Positions 37,501 to 56,339 of a stretch of DNA of 64,000 bases are shown here, piece after piece. The stretch covers positions 1,984,001-2,048,000 of the forward strand of contig ML133457.1 of assembly GCA_003864495.1 (NCBI GenBank). The letters run 5' to 3'. The notes beneath the pieces are model-generated. The model did not search any database and was not told where the DNA came from. It saw only the letters and a program-made list of their open reading frames with translations. The stretch is from Nemopilema nomurai (Eukaryota > Cnidaria > Scyphozoa > Rhizostomeae > Rhizostomatidae). Position numbers and translations under genes: made by a program. Within the stretch, counting starts at the first letter, position 1, and every line of letters begins with the position of its first letter.

Positions 37501-40500
37501 GTGGCCTTAGGGGGATTCTTGCTTGTAAGCTAAAGCATCCATATTCCATAAGTTATCATTAGCTGGATTATACTATTCTATTTTTTTGGTTTTCATTCCA
37601 GAAATTTGTGGTTAGCCATCTGATGGATAATGGCTCTTTGATTAAAGTGTCATAAGGCAGAATACAGTTATCAGCTATCTGATGGATAATGGCTCTTTGA
37701 TTAAAGTGTCATAAGGCAGAATACAGTTATCAGCTATCTGTGCAAATTTAGTCTTGCTAAGTGACAGATGTTTTCTCAAGTCGTGGCTAGGTCAAGCTAT
37801 CTTATGTTTAGTGCTTTCGGTTCCATTTCCTAAAGTCAGTTACAATTTCGTATTTAGAAAATTCGTTAAAATGTAGCATGTTTGTGTTTTCTCTATTTGC
37901 AAACAAAAATCAGTTTTAGTGAGGGATTCCTTTGTGATCCCATCAGGTTTTGCAACAATAAATTAACATTCCCACTGCAATGTTATAACCCCTTTTTAAA
38001 ACTATGAATAACCCCATTTACTGTGTCACCTGTTGTTCTCTTACAATTAATGTCACTTTTGCAATGTTTCTGTTATGACCGTTCTTTTTTTGCAATTACA
38101 AATGCGCTAAAGGATTTTTTATTTTAAGAAGAGCGGCGAAGAATATTCATCATAAAATGAGAATTGACAAATCTGCTACTTGATTTGAATATTATGCAAG
38201 ATGACATTTAGCTTCAAAGATTTTAGCACTGTTTGCTTTGACTGGTTTTTGCTCTTGCTTAGTTTCTCCATTTAACCCATTTTAGGTTCGTACTGAAGTT
38301 AGTAAAAATCTGAATGTGACCATCGCGTCAAAGTTTGGTGTCGAGGGACATGAAAAAGAAACGAAAGCTGTCAGCCAGTTGCAAATGACTGTAAGTGATA
38401 TCTCTGCATTCATCTTGTGGTCTCTATGAATCGGGATTAGAATAAACAATGTTAAAGTTAACAAATGGTAAAAATTTAGAAATTTAATTACTGATGGGGT
38501 TTTAATGAATGGGCGTGTTTTAAGAGTCATTTATCTGCTGTATCTATACCCATGTTTTTTGCATTCTTTACTGTCATAATTTTCACTCTCTTTCTCTCTA
38601 AACAATGTTGAATTTTTATTCACAGAGATTTAGATCTAAACCCAATTACTTAAAAGGAAGAAGCTTCTAAGTAACTGCCCGAAATCATTTTAAAGAGAAA
38701 GGGGTTGGCTTTGCAAACGCGTGAATTTTCCGTGTTGCCCCAACCTGCACTTTTCTTGTGCAACATAAATTTAAGCCTTGGCCGAACGCTCTCGACATTC
38801 TCTTGATTTTTCGAGGCAAATTTGAACATGCTCAAAATTTTCGAGTGGAACTCTCGACATTTCTTCCGTTTCAGGTGCTTCGTCGAGTGAAATGTCGGGA
38901 GTGTTTGACCAGGGCATTGGAGTGCTACTCAAATTAACCATATTTAGTTAATTAAGTTAGACAACTCACAAATAATGTTTTTTGTGCATGCTCATAGCCA
39001 TTTTTCTTTGAGCAGGGATTCTATTCAATCAGAGTTGTCGCGGTCTGCGTTCAATAACTGAATTTGTGCGAGATTCAGTCTTAAGAGAGAAGCCATCAGG
39101 GAAATACCCATTAAGAATTATCAGATCAACGAAGGCCTAGGCCCACTGTTTGTTTAATCTACATAGGGCCTTGATAGGTTTTCATTTTGTAAGCTCATAT
39201 TTTATTTCCGCATACTCAGTTAATTCAAGACGGGGGTTTTCCTTCTGAGATGCATTGAGGGTGATTCACCAGTTCCAAGCCGCCGTGATTTGTTTGTTTT
39301 AGTACCAGTGCTGTGGTGATGTCGAGTTCTCGAGTTGGAAGAACTCTGCCTGGCGCAAGTTGTCCAGCAACGTCAGTGGGCAGGCCGAGGTCCCCAATTC
39401 ATGCTGCATAACCCCTTCTGAGAAGTGTGGAGTGAGAACGCACCCCTCGAATATCTGGAGAAATGACTTACGGGTACCGAGTTCTCTTCTACATAAACGT
39501 ATTAAGATATATCTTATTAAATTTTAGAATGTGAATCTTCAAGCTTTTAATGCATTTTAAGATTGTCTGTTTAGTGAACCGAGGAAAAGATGATAATAAA
39601 GTATGATTTCAAAAATTGATCATAATATCCGAAGACGTACCATGACTTTCAGAAGAATGATTATAGCTCTCATCTTTGTACGCCAAGCCAAGAATAGAGG
39701 ATTTCTTTCACAGTTAATGCAAGCTAGAACACTGGCTGTCGTGCTCTTTACTTTTTGGTATGATCAATATTTGTGACGTCACGATTTAGTTCTCTGTCAT
39801 AAGCCACAGAGCGCGTGTATTGTGTATGTGCATTCATAACCAATGTTTTCCTCTGCATATTATGTTGGCAGCCAGTTTTTTCTCGCAATTCCCATATTCT
39901 TCATTTCAAGTCTAAGACTATTTTCTAAGTTCAGTCCAGTGTACTCCTTGACGCTAAGTTAGTCGCTAGATGTCCGACATCAGAGCTCGATGTATAGTTA
40001 GTACATGCTCAGTATTTGGTGTCGTATTCAATATTTACACCTTTTATTTTTCTAGATTATGCATTACTTCATGATACCCTGCTCTAAGTGCTAGCTCCAG
40101 CTTGTTTTAAGAGAAGGTAATGTTGTGAATTGCTATTGTGTTTCGTTTAAGCCCCTCGGATGCTTCACAAAGCTTGAGAGATACCTGGATGATCATCTCT
40201 TCATTATGGGCATAGTCGGCATTTGCGTGGGAATCGTTCAGGTGAGAATTCCGTTTCTCAATTGCAACATCACTACTAGGTTGACAACAGTCTTCGCCAC
40301 AATCCCCCGACTAATTGGATTATAAAAGTCCAGGCATCTGTTTCAGAAAGATTTCCAGTCGTCTATCTCTGAACTTTGGAATTGTTTTGCAGTAAACCCA
40401 AATTGACCTGCGGACCATTAACGACACCTAATTCACTAGACTATAAGAGATCCCCTGTGAAAGCATCTACTTGAATAAAGCCCCTTTATGTGCGGCATAG

Positions 40501-41601
40501 TTTCAATTATTATTTACTTATGCTGTCGATTTAGTGAGAAACTGGAAGGTCTGAAAGGGGAAGAAACCTAATCTATCGGAAAGAGATCCAGCTTCTTTTG
40601 CACATAGCGAGAAAGGAAGGGCTAGAAAACCTAACACAAACGGGATATATGGAAGGAAGAATGAAGCAGCGTGATTTACCTACTTGAATAGTTCAATCAA
40701 ATGGATGGGAACTCGACTAACTTAGAGAGAAATTATTCAAATTATGCCTAAACAAGGATGTCATTCACTGCAAAATAAGCCCATTTTCAGTTATCTCTGA
40801 CTTTTTAATCCAAGAAAATTATGATAAAACCGGCTGTGCATTCCTATAAATCTTCAGATTTCCATTGACATAAGCCAGCCTTTCAAATCCAATCAAATTG
40901 GCTTCGCTTTTAATTTGCTCATCTCTGTATTCCAAAAAGGCTCGAGGACCCGGTTTTTCGCATGAAATGTGGCAGTGATTGGAACCATGTAATGTTTTGA
41001 ATGGCCAACATTGATTGACATGTGTTTTAACCAATCAGTGCCATATCTGGAGCATCATGGCTTCAATTCGTTATTCGATTGGCTAATTGGTGGTTTTTTG
41101 ACCAATCAGTTGTACGTCCTCCAGCGGCCTCTTTTACATTTGATTGGCCACCTTCCTCTTACCTTATAAGTTTGATTCAGTCCCAATACCCTTGGTTCAC
41201 GACAAAAAGTGCATTGCCACTTAATGACCAAAGTTTTTGTTGAGCAAAGTTTCCAGATGCATTGTTTTGGATACATCATTCTACGAATTGCTGAAAACTA
41301 CTAGGAAAACTGTATAACCGTTACTTCCTATTTTCTGCAAATTCCTCATTTCTGGCAATCTGAATTTAAGTTTTTTTGTAAATGTGACATCATCATGAAA
41401 AATTGGATAATTTTATACCGTCATAGCAAGTGATATTCGTTCATATTCTTCAATGGCAAAGTGCCAATGGATACGCTCTGTATTGATACCTTTGCCTATT
41501 GGTATGGTGCATCGCTGTTTACCCCTTGTTTGTCTCTTTAGCTCAGTTCCATGGCACTGTCAATGTGGCTCTACCGTCTGGTAGTAGACAGCTACTACTA
41601 G
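34518..41601 (+). CDS. Tetraspanin
   Basis: Four-pass membrane protein that organises membrane microdomains; partners unknown. Exons: 34518-34589, 35740-35931, 36392-36466, 38286-38390, 39303-39473, 40152-40241, 41542-41601; every exon length is a multiple of three, and the product is 254 residues, normal for the family. The ATG is followed by MAKRRIVAVNCVKN, the usual short basic N-terminus with Cys for palmitoylation. TM1 spans exons 1-2, TM2 ends with CIFGIIGAIRDSR, TM3 is FFVMITIVFCMELVAGILAY. The large extracellular loop has the defining CCG (YQCCGDVEF), then NSCC and a further Cys (EKCG), with N-glycosylation sites NVT and NVS. TM4 is IMGIVGICVGIVQLSSMALS. The tail ends VVDSYY. The subfamily cannot be assigned from sequence alone. 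Confidence 0.93.
37616..37738. repeat. 59-bp exact tandem duplication
   Basis: Two adjacent copies of a 59-bp unit (containing GGCTCTTTGATTAAAGTGTC) lie in the tetraspanin intron after exon 3. They are identical, so the duplication is recent or an assembly artefact. Confidence 0.9.
38771..38915. mobile_element. Decayed MITE with inverted ends
   Basis: Left end GCCTTGGCCGAACGCTCTCG (from 38775) and right end, reverse complemented, GCCCTGGTCAAACACTCCCG (to 38915) pair with differences that are all transitions, as expected from CpG decay. TTAA precedes the left end; the right flank has lost it. It lies in the tetraspanin intron after exon 4. Confidence 0.55.
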
Positions 41602-44184
41602 CAGAGCACCAATGGATGTTGTAATGTATGCTTTTAGTCGCCTAGTCTTTTACATTTTGTATCATTCTTAACTGGATGCTCTTGATTGACTGTCAAGGCA
41701 TTCTAATGAATTTTAACGTCATTTTTAATGCCGTCGATTTCTCATCCAAATACAAACGCCTGTTTTGCCAATCTGGGTCTGGAGGGATAGACATCCGTTT
41801 GAACTTCTTGCATTAAAAAGAAGTCGTTGCGTTAATTTGCATGTCGACAAAGACCCGTCTTCGAATCAGCGCCATGTTTATTGATGTCTCGAACCCTAAT
41901 TAGATTTTGCATGCATCCTAGCATTGGTTATATGGACCCTAATACCTTATTGCGATAGTTACAATTCAAGCGTTGTACAAAACAAATAGCGATAGTGTGG
42001 TATATTCTTTAGATTTGTCCTGATTTTTCTTTAGATTTGTACATTATGAAGCAATGATTATTCTTAGCGATAGCTCAATATCGAAGTCGAAGGCGCTTAT
42101 TGAAGTCTGAACTTTCTTTTACCCGGATTAAGATTATAATGGCTTTGAACCTCCCTACTCTGGTTTCAGCCATACTGTGTGGGAAGCTGGTGCAATTATA
42201 ACTTTGAAAGGTCTTTTACATATGAGATAGACATTTGCTTTTATCTATGAAGTAGCTCCTTTGGATTTCTGAATACCTTTTGTTCTATCAGCTTCCATAT
42301 TGGCTAGTACCTCTCTTCTGTTGTCACAGTTACATGTAAGCACGAATCAGTCTCGAACACCATGCCCATGTTAAACTTCAGTTATTCCAGTCCATCCTGA
42401 AACTGGGTGTATTTCTTAAGCAGTTTGCAAATGGCCTGAACTGTACTTACCCCAGCGTAAACATGGACATTCTTGGTGATGCTTAGGAGATCCTCTCGAG
42501 AGTTAGAAACGTACAAGTTAATAGACGGACAGTTGTTAAAGCAATAGGGGTAATTGGAGGAAGAATAGTGGCGGAAAACCGGCTCCTTTATGGTATTACG
42601 TTTTTGGTTTTTTAGCATAAATGTTTGGTTTTGTATTACATTTTTGAATACATCTCCGACGCGACATTAACCTTAACCTTTTATTAGTCATTTTGGTCTA
42701 GTAATCCTTCCCCCCAAGGTAAATTTAATCTTTTCCAATATGCCTTTGGACAGTAATTGTCTTTGAAAAGTAACTTCTGAATGTTAAGCCCAATCTCCAC
42801 TAGGCGGAAAATGTCGAGGCGGAAAATTTTCCTGCGATCTAATTGGCTATTTGAAATTGTCGCGGCGGAAAATGTTGACTAGCGAAAAGTAGAAAGTGAT
42901 CCTACTTTTCGCGGCGCGACAATTTTCCGCCTAGTGGAGATTGGGCTTAAATAAGAGGAAGTCATATATAGATGTTTTGTGAACTCTTTCTTTATATAGA
43001 CTCTTAACACGACTACCAGTGAACTGTATTTTCTCGATTTATGTCCATATAGATATTTCCATTCTATTTATCGTTAGTTTAAAAGTTTCTTAAAGAGAAA
43101 CAATTTTCAATAGCCTATGTATTTTTCTGTTGGTTGTTCTGTCGTCACATTTCACACAGAAATCCAGATCCAAAACTAAAAGTTTGAGCTTTTTTCCTAT
43201 TCGGGATCTCAGGCGACCTCCATGGATATTTGTCAACCTTGGCAAACTTTTTTGGGTGCATTTCCTCCACAAATAAAACTTTGCCCGATATTCAATCGAT
43301 TAATCACGTATGAGCAAATGCTTTGTGGTACAAAACTTCACAATTGTGAGAGAAATCAGGTACATAACATGCTTTTTACTGCCAGTATTGCTTGAAGAGT
43401 AGTTATAATTAATAGATATTTCGAATAAAGCTGTTTCTACTTACTATCCTATTAAATCCCATTTTCACCTTCAATTCTATCGAATGTTTTTTGAATACAA
43501 CCACCAGTCGTCTTCCCCTCCAAATTTTCACAGGTTAATTTTTTTTCAACGAATCAAATCATTTAGAAATCACCCAATTGTACGCCACAGTCCCGTGTAC
43601 AACATCAGGTAGTCCCTTTCTAATTTTATAAACAGTCAGATATTTTTCACAAAAAATCCAGTTTATAGGTCTTATCAGGTAATCTTATGAAAAGAATGGA
43701 ATAATTTAACATACAAAGTTACAAATCAACTAAACTTTCAAGGCTACTTAAAATAGTCATGATTAATTTCCTACTATTATTGTTTATCTTCAATTTTCAC
43801 ACCAAATACTGCAACACATCTTTTGAAGAAAACTATCCTTTCTAAAGTGTCTAAACAGACCGTGAGAGCAAAACAAAGAATGGCTTGTTTATGCTAGAAC
43901 TGATATCAAAAATTAAATGAGCTCTAAGACCATCTGTCAAAGTTCGGTTTGAATTAGATTAGAAACAGTATTCTAAAATAGAGCCAGTTCTATAAGCTCG
44001 ATTTTCAGCGCTGTTTTATGGTTGAACTGCTTGTTTGCTTAATTCGCCTGATATATTTGAACAATACCAAATCAAATGTGCTAAACTATCGATCTAGACC
44101 CACAATACCCTTGAAAGTAGTGCAATTGTCGCTCAAACATTTGCACCAGGCATCAACGTTGAGTTTCTATGCTTCCTCGAGGGC
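41602..44184. other. Convergent intergenic region, tetraspanin / EF-hand gene
   Basis: The 3' ends of two convergent genes face each other here. Apart from the TTAA-flanked MITE at 42784-42950 and an AATAAA at 43423, I see no gene or RNA that can be supported. Open frames are short and unconserved. Confidence 0.5.
42784..42950. mobile_element. MITE with long inverted repeats and TTAA flanks (piggyBac-like)
   Basis: A 167-bp unit is bounded by TTAA on both sides. The terminal inverted repeats begin GCCCAATCTCCACTAGGCGG and match almost perfectly for about 25 bp. A TTAA target site is the hallmark of piggyBac-type insertions. There is no coding capacity, so it is non-autonomous. It lies between the tetraspanin and the EF-hand gene. 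Confidence 0.75.
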
Positions 44185-45979
44185 CTAAAACTCGGTCAAT
44201 GGCCCGAAGAGGTCCTTGCAAGGCGACTCGTTCTCGTTGTGCAAATAGTCGTTGAATGCGAAGACGAATTCGCCTCTGGTTATCTTCCGGTCCTTGTCGA
44301 GGTCCAATGTCGCGAAAATTTCCCGCGCGGTCGATTCCTTGACGTCTATGCATTTGAAAAACAGTACCAGTTCTTGCAGGCTCAGCGTTCCGTCTTCGTC
44401 TGCGTCGATGGAGTAAAACATCAGCGTCGCCGCATCCTCCAAGCATTTATCAGTCCTCTCCGCATCGCTCCTGTTCGCAGACGGCACTCTGGACTATAAT
44501 ATATAAATTCCCGTCAATAGGTAGCAATGACAATGACCCAGGTACATGACCAAGTGCCCCCACCATACCCAATAGCGCCCCTACGAGACCCACAAGTGTC
44601 CCCTCGAAATCCAAAAATTGAAGTGGTGATTTGCCCCTTCAATGATCTGTCCCCTCCACTTTTTAGATGCTTCCTGCGTCCCTGTGCACAGAAAATATTG
44701 GGCATTTAGATATAAACTAAGAAAGGAAAATAAAATGTTCGTTTTAATTTTATTGCCAGTTTTTTTACTGCAATCAATAGACTACTCATCGTAGACTGAA
44801 GTTTTCAAAAACCCTTTTTGATTAAACGCTTACGAATCAGTCCTCAATTAGAAGCTTCTGTTGTCACATAAAGTTCCATCCATCTAAGGAGTTGTGGTAT
44901 AATGAGATGATTCTTTAATATTGACATATCAATAACAGTATGTTTCTTGACCGTAAATTATGGGCACCGAATCATCGGGCATATTTTAGGTGGGTGAAGA
45001 GTGTAAAAATTGCAAAATAATTAATTGCAAAAACATGTACAGCTAAACACTACTTGAGAGAGGTCTGTGCTCTTGATCACGTGGTCAGTCAAATTGCGCT
45101 TCCCCACGCATGTGGTTGATATGGGCCTAATCTTCAAATAATCTTTGTAATCATATTAAGAATTAATGTGCTTAACTCAGTTATTGGAATCATAATAGTA
45201 TTCAAGGAAATCCAACGTTCCCACCTTCACAAAGTCAGCAAGCGTTACTTCCTTTGCGCCATTGTTGAGGAGCTTCCAAAAACTCAGAGTTTTGTCTCTC
45301 ATCCGATTGGTCCGCTCTTTGCTCAGGCAGCCATGCTTTGCGAACGCATTGACGTAGAAGTTGATGTCATTGTTGCTAAGGCGACCATCGCCATCTCGGT
45401 CGAATCGAATGAACAATGTTACAGCCTTTTGTATCCACAGAGTTGAAGGCTTAGGAGAAATGTCGGTTAGCCACTCGTACTTCTGAAATGGAATCCCTAA
45501 ACTGGTTACTCTGCTGCAGCCTGCAGGTAGTTTAAACATAATTTAAATCAAATATAACATAAGGGAGCTCTAAAGAAGGATGGGTCTTTGCAAGCACGAA
45601 TTATTCAAGCAATCATGTCATCTAGGTAGCAAAGCGAAAATGGAAATTTCTCGTTTTGAGAAAATGGGTGGGGCTTGGTTCTTCAAGAAACACTTTTTAG
45701 TGAACAGATGCTCCCGCTAATGACGTCACTGGGATTTCTCGACCATGTAGTTACGTCAAACAGTTGCTTCGACAGGAACAACTTCAAATTTCGAAACACC
45801 AAAGCTTCAGGATTGGGGAGGGGTGAAATGGGTGACAACTGGCTTAATGCAAGCACTTTTCATGTAACCAATCGTATGATCAGATATTAGACAAATGAAT
45901 CAAATTTGAAGTCATTTTAAGTGACGTACCTCTCGAATAACTGCTTCTTTGTTTTCTCCAGACGTTTGCTTTCCTTCTC
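44185..45979 (-). CDS. EF-hand calcium-binding protein, sarcoplasmic calcium-binding protein-like (5' end not found)
   Basis: Cytosolic calcium-binding protein, probably a calcium buffer. Minus-strand exons: 45979-45930 (tentative), 45482-45225, 44493-44185. EF-hand 1 loop DRDGDGRLSNND is canonical at positions 1, 3, 5 and 6. The second hand (NNGAKEVTLAD) is degenerate. Hand 3 loop DADEDGTLSLQE is canonical. Hand 4 loop DLDKDRKITRGE has Arg at position 6 instead of Gly. The protein ends with DLFGPLTEF. Phases agree between the two main exons (DFVK|SRVPS). This spacing of two N-terminal and two C-terminal hands over about 190 residues fits sarcoplasmic calcium-binding proteins or calexcitins. 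The first coding exon with the ATG was not identified upstream of 45979. Confidence 0.75.
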
Positions 45980-48900
45980 CTAAGAATTCAAATTTAATAC
46001 CTAAAACGTCTTGCAAAAGGATACTTGGTCTTCCAGAACAAGCTTGGACTACAGCATTGCTTATAAGCGATTAAATGGTGTCGCGATGAATGCAAAGAAT
46101 GAAATACAACGCTTTAGTGAGAACATCATTTCTTGATAACCCCATCGCATTGCCTTTAGTTGACTCCAACAAATTGCGAACAAGTCCAAGTCACAAGTTA
46201 TTGCAATACTAGATGTGGGTTTTCGCGTTCTAGATGGTTTAAGATATGCGAGTTGTATGCTTTCTTGCAACAGAATCTTTTTCATTTTAGTTTTTCATTG
46301 AACAAAACCCAACCTACTTGACTTTTTTGCGTAATGTTGTTAGATTTATTTTGAAATTGCAACGTTGTTTGCTGTAAAATATTGACATGACCGTTCGCTG
46401 TTCTTGGCCATGACGACATACTTCGAAGAAAAGCCATAAACCATGAAATATCATCAACTGGAATTCTTCGCAATGTGTTATTAACTGGAAATCTTCGCAA
46501 GTATTTTGACCTCTTTGCTTTTATAGTCATTGTACATGCTTGAGTATGTTAAATGGAGAACACATTTTCAATTTCTACGTGATTAAAAGTGACCATGGTG
46601 CCCTATTCTCAGACAAAGTTTCCCGAAACTCATTTTCAAATTTCTTTTTAAACTCAGTATCTTGGTTTTTAGTCGTTTCCAGCGTTTGAACCAAATCTGA
46701 GCAACGCCCTTTTGCTATTAGGACCCTCTCTCGGAATTCAAAATGCTTTGTCGCCACAAACAATCTCTACTACCCATATAAATTTCACTTCGAACTTGAA
46801 GAAATCAGAAAATTAATCCTACAGATAACAAGAGGGTGGCTGACAACTGAAGCTTCGCATTTCCATTAAATTTCCACAAATGTACTCAAAATGTCTCCTC
46901 AGAACTCGCAATTTTCATAAGTGGATATTAGAACCGTTAGCAGCCGATTTTTTCCGTTTTAATTTTACGAAGAAACAATGAACAACAAAATTCCCATTGA
47001 CTTGCCATCAATTTTCAATATAATAAAAATTCTTTTGCTTAACGCATCCATATAACTTGACCATGACTCCAAAATTCATCAACAGTTTGAATTTGGGAAT
47101 GAAAATGTGAAGGGATAATGCTCTTATATTTTTCGCAACTGTTACAGCTTCTGTATTTCGACAGCCAAGGGCTTGACAAACAAACAAGCGAAAAAACAAC
47201 TGGAATAACACGGCGTGCAGGCAACGCCAGAGTATCTCAAAACGCAGCCCTGTTATCTAAGATTCATTCAGGTAAAAATTTGGGAAATCCTTCTGCTCGT
47301 AATTGACACAGTTCTCCAGCCCTTCAAAGAAGAAACTATCATCTCTCAGTAATTATTGCGTCATAAATCGAATCATTAGCTAAAAGAAATATGCATGAAT
47401 GAATAAATATGCAGAAATATTCATTCTTGCATGAATCCGAAAAAGCATGAACCAAACTGAACAAATTTCAAAACAAACTAAAACATGTCGCAAGTAACGG
47501 CAGCTTTTCAGTAATTCACGAAACTCTGCTTTCTAACTTCCAATAGACGCATTATGAAAATCGGATTGGAAAGTCTCCTAAATCCTTAAAACTATTAAAA
47601 CTCTTTTGCCAAAGATCCATAGATTTTGGATACGCCGTTGTAATAGCTACTGTGTATACTTGGATCTTCAAATCAGTCTGCCTTGATTGTGCGAATGAAA
47701 ACATCTTCCGTATCTTACAGCGACATACAAAGATTATGCATTAGTCTTTAATGAAAAGCAGTTAGAGTTAATAATAAGACCATGGGGAAATCCTGCTGCA
47801 ATGCTACTGCTCCTAGCGCGCTCGAACAACAGAGAGGGATTACGGCATGACAAATAAGACTACCAGACACGTGTATACCGCCACATATGCCCCAGCACTT
47901 GCGCCTAAAGACGCTTGCTTTAGTTGGTAGCAGCAGTATAAAAGTTTGCATGAATTAATTCGGTTGCATATTGTCCGAAGTTGCAAGAAAACACACGGAG
48001 CAAGGCCTAGGTGGGAGGACGAAAACATGACAAAAGACGACAGCGAAACAACAAACCTTTTCTTGTGCTGTGAAAACAAAGCAGCTTCGACATATTTCTC
48101 ATTTTCAAGAAAAAATCGCCTCGAATCGAAAGTGGCTGTCTGACGTTGCTCAGTCGAAACCAGGTTTGCAGTTCTGTGGACGTCGAAGTAGAGCAAGCCC
48201 TATACTCGTGCATCCAAGTACACCATTCACAAGAGCAGCTGAATGTGGTGACACAGATTAATTGACCAATAATCGGGCTTTTGCCGCCTTAAGCTGGGGG
48301 ATTCATTTGAGCATAATTTAGAATCACTGACCGCATACATTTAAATGTTGCTAGAAGCTTATCAGCTGATTATCTAGCCAGTCTTTGTATTGGGACCGTT
48401 GATCGCATTTTGCAAAATATAGTTCGATACCACATCGGTGGCTACTTAAAATATGTGTATTAAATATGCAAATCAGCATAGTTTTTGAAGAAATGTATCA
48501 AGAGTTTCTTGGTGTAATACCTGGGCTACGGAGTGGCGTAGTAAATCTGTCAGGACTAGAGACTAGAGAGAGAGATAGTTGATAAACCCAGATTGAGTTT
48601 AAGTTTACAAAAATAAAGACTCGTCGAAATGAAGTGGTAAAGGTCAACATATGACCTGTGACCTTTGACCAGGTCAAATTTAATGCAATCAAGCCATTCT
48701 TTTAGTCTTGCATATTACTTTAGACCAGGCGTGCCTAACTCAAGTTCCTCAAAGGCCATATCTGTCTCATTGTACCGCAAGCAAAGAAAAAGTACCGAAT
48801 GGGCAGCATTCTCTTTCTTAAAATGTAAGAGAACCACATACAAAATGGTCACACTGTATTTCAATCTATCAATAATTCGCAGTGTTTTTACAATCTATTT

Positions 48901-49114
48901 ACGGTTTATCAACAATTAATAAAATATACAAAAATAGTTGGTCATAGCAAACAATATATTCCAAGTTCATCCCAAGACTCTATCGTCATAACTGTTCCTG
49001 TACATTATGACTATAGCCCAAGGAATAGTCAGCTGTCAAGGAATATAAAAAGGGACAGATATAACTGGCTGCAGAGAGTATTTGCCTCGTATAGGGAGTT
49101 TGTGTTCTCATTAA
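45980..49114. other. Region upstream of the EF-hand gene, to the TYMS 3' end
   Basis: It probably holds the missing 5' exon(s) of the EF-hand gene and the TYMS 3' UTR. A minus-strand segment at 46763-46575 reads like coding sequence (KGRCSDLVQTLETTKNQDTE) but could not be joined to anything. No other gene was found. Confidence 0.4.
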
Positions 49115-54989
<5,875 letters not shown>

Positions 54990-56339
54990 TCTGTGGCCAA
55001 TGAACTGAACAGTGGGCCAATGTGATTAATGTCATTTTAATGACAACAGGGGACACATGAGGTAGATGGCGCACAAGACCGCGAAGTTCAAGCTCAGAAA
55101 TTAATAAATGTCGTCCTGATTACAAAGCAGGGGAGAAGGGATATTCGTATATTCTTGTTAGCTATGTTTCATTTGTTTTTTGAGTGTGTGCTCATCACAT
55201 TTAAGTTCCTCTTTCTGTTGGATCATTATAGACATCACGAACGCAAAAGTATCTTTGTGTCCTACTTATTCGGGGCTTAGGCCCATTAATACTAGAATAT
55301 ACTTTCATCGCCGGAAAAACGAGCCCCCTACCCCTTATCGTCAAAAAGACTGGTACCTGGGGTAAATACTGGCAAGCTCAAACCTCCATTTATGATAATC
55401 AAACCACTTTTACTTGAATGAGTTTAATTCATGAATTCATTCATAAAGCCAATTAGATATAAGAAAGATTTCTGATTATTGAAAAATAACTTTGTTGAGG
55501 ATTCTATACCTTTAGAAGGCTGTGAACAGAAAAAATCCGAAAAACGTAATAAATTCTAAAGTCAAATTATCATAAAAATCACTGCTAATCATAATAAGTG
55601 TATCAAATCATTCATTGTTTATTAAAACTAGCGATTGGTGAGGGAATTACTGACGATCGCTTCTAATTAAAATTTCAACATCTCTGTTAAGTGCATGTCA
55701 ATATTAAACCAAATTAGTGCTAATCATTTGATGTCATACTTAAATTAAATTGTCAAGCAAATCATTTGTACTGTAACTTTGAACTTGGAAGCTGAATATG
55801 AATAAGGCGGGTGGGAGCTTAGAGTATCAAACAACTTTTGGCTCTGCGATATCTCTATTCGATATTGAGTGTCTCTGTTGCCAAAAACAACTACTGGCCT
55901 GTAATTTTTAAGGGGCCATCAGTTTTCTTAGATGCAATATATGACTATGATCGCTTCTATGAAATGACCTGCATTATAAATAACTGTATTCTCTGTTATC
56001 ATTCTCTCTGTGCGAAGCATACAACGGCATGCGTGGTTACATTATTCCAAAAAATAAAAGCTGCTTTTATAGAAGCTCCAAAGACATTGAAGGGAAAAAG
56101 GCATTTTTCAGTATGAAATGGAATGTACGAAGTAGTAACAAAAAGAATCTTAGGGTGATGATAATAATAATGGCGATTTCACCCAAAAGCGAATGACTTC
56201 TCATTCCTGCAACTTGAAGAAAATTACCAGCCACTAATATACAAAACTAAGCTCATAAATATGCAGCACTTCTGAAGGATCATCCCTCAGCCAGGGTACT
56301 AATGCAAATTGACAAGCAGGGATAGGAAGTGGACGCCGT
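54990..56339. other. Intergenic region, TYMS 5' end / convertase 3' end
   Basis: It contains the TYMS promoter side and the convertase 3' UTR. A TTTATT at 55617-55622 (AATAAA on the minus strand) could end the convertase transcript. No gene is supported. Confidence 0.45.

Noticed and set aside
44514..44705. Short open frames beside the last EF-hand exon
   Set aside because: The segment reads like a dispersed repeat (CCCC-rich phrases) in the intron and extends no known domain.
55838..56116. 92-codon plus-strand open frame
   Set aside because: It starts with TTG and has no recognisable domain or conserved pattern.
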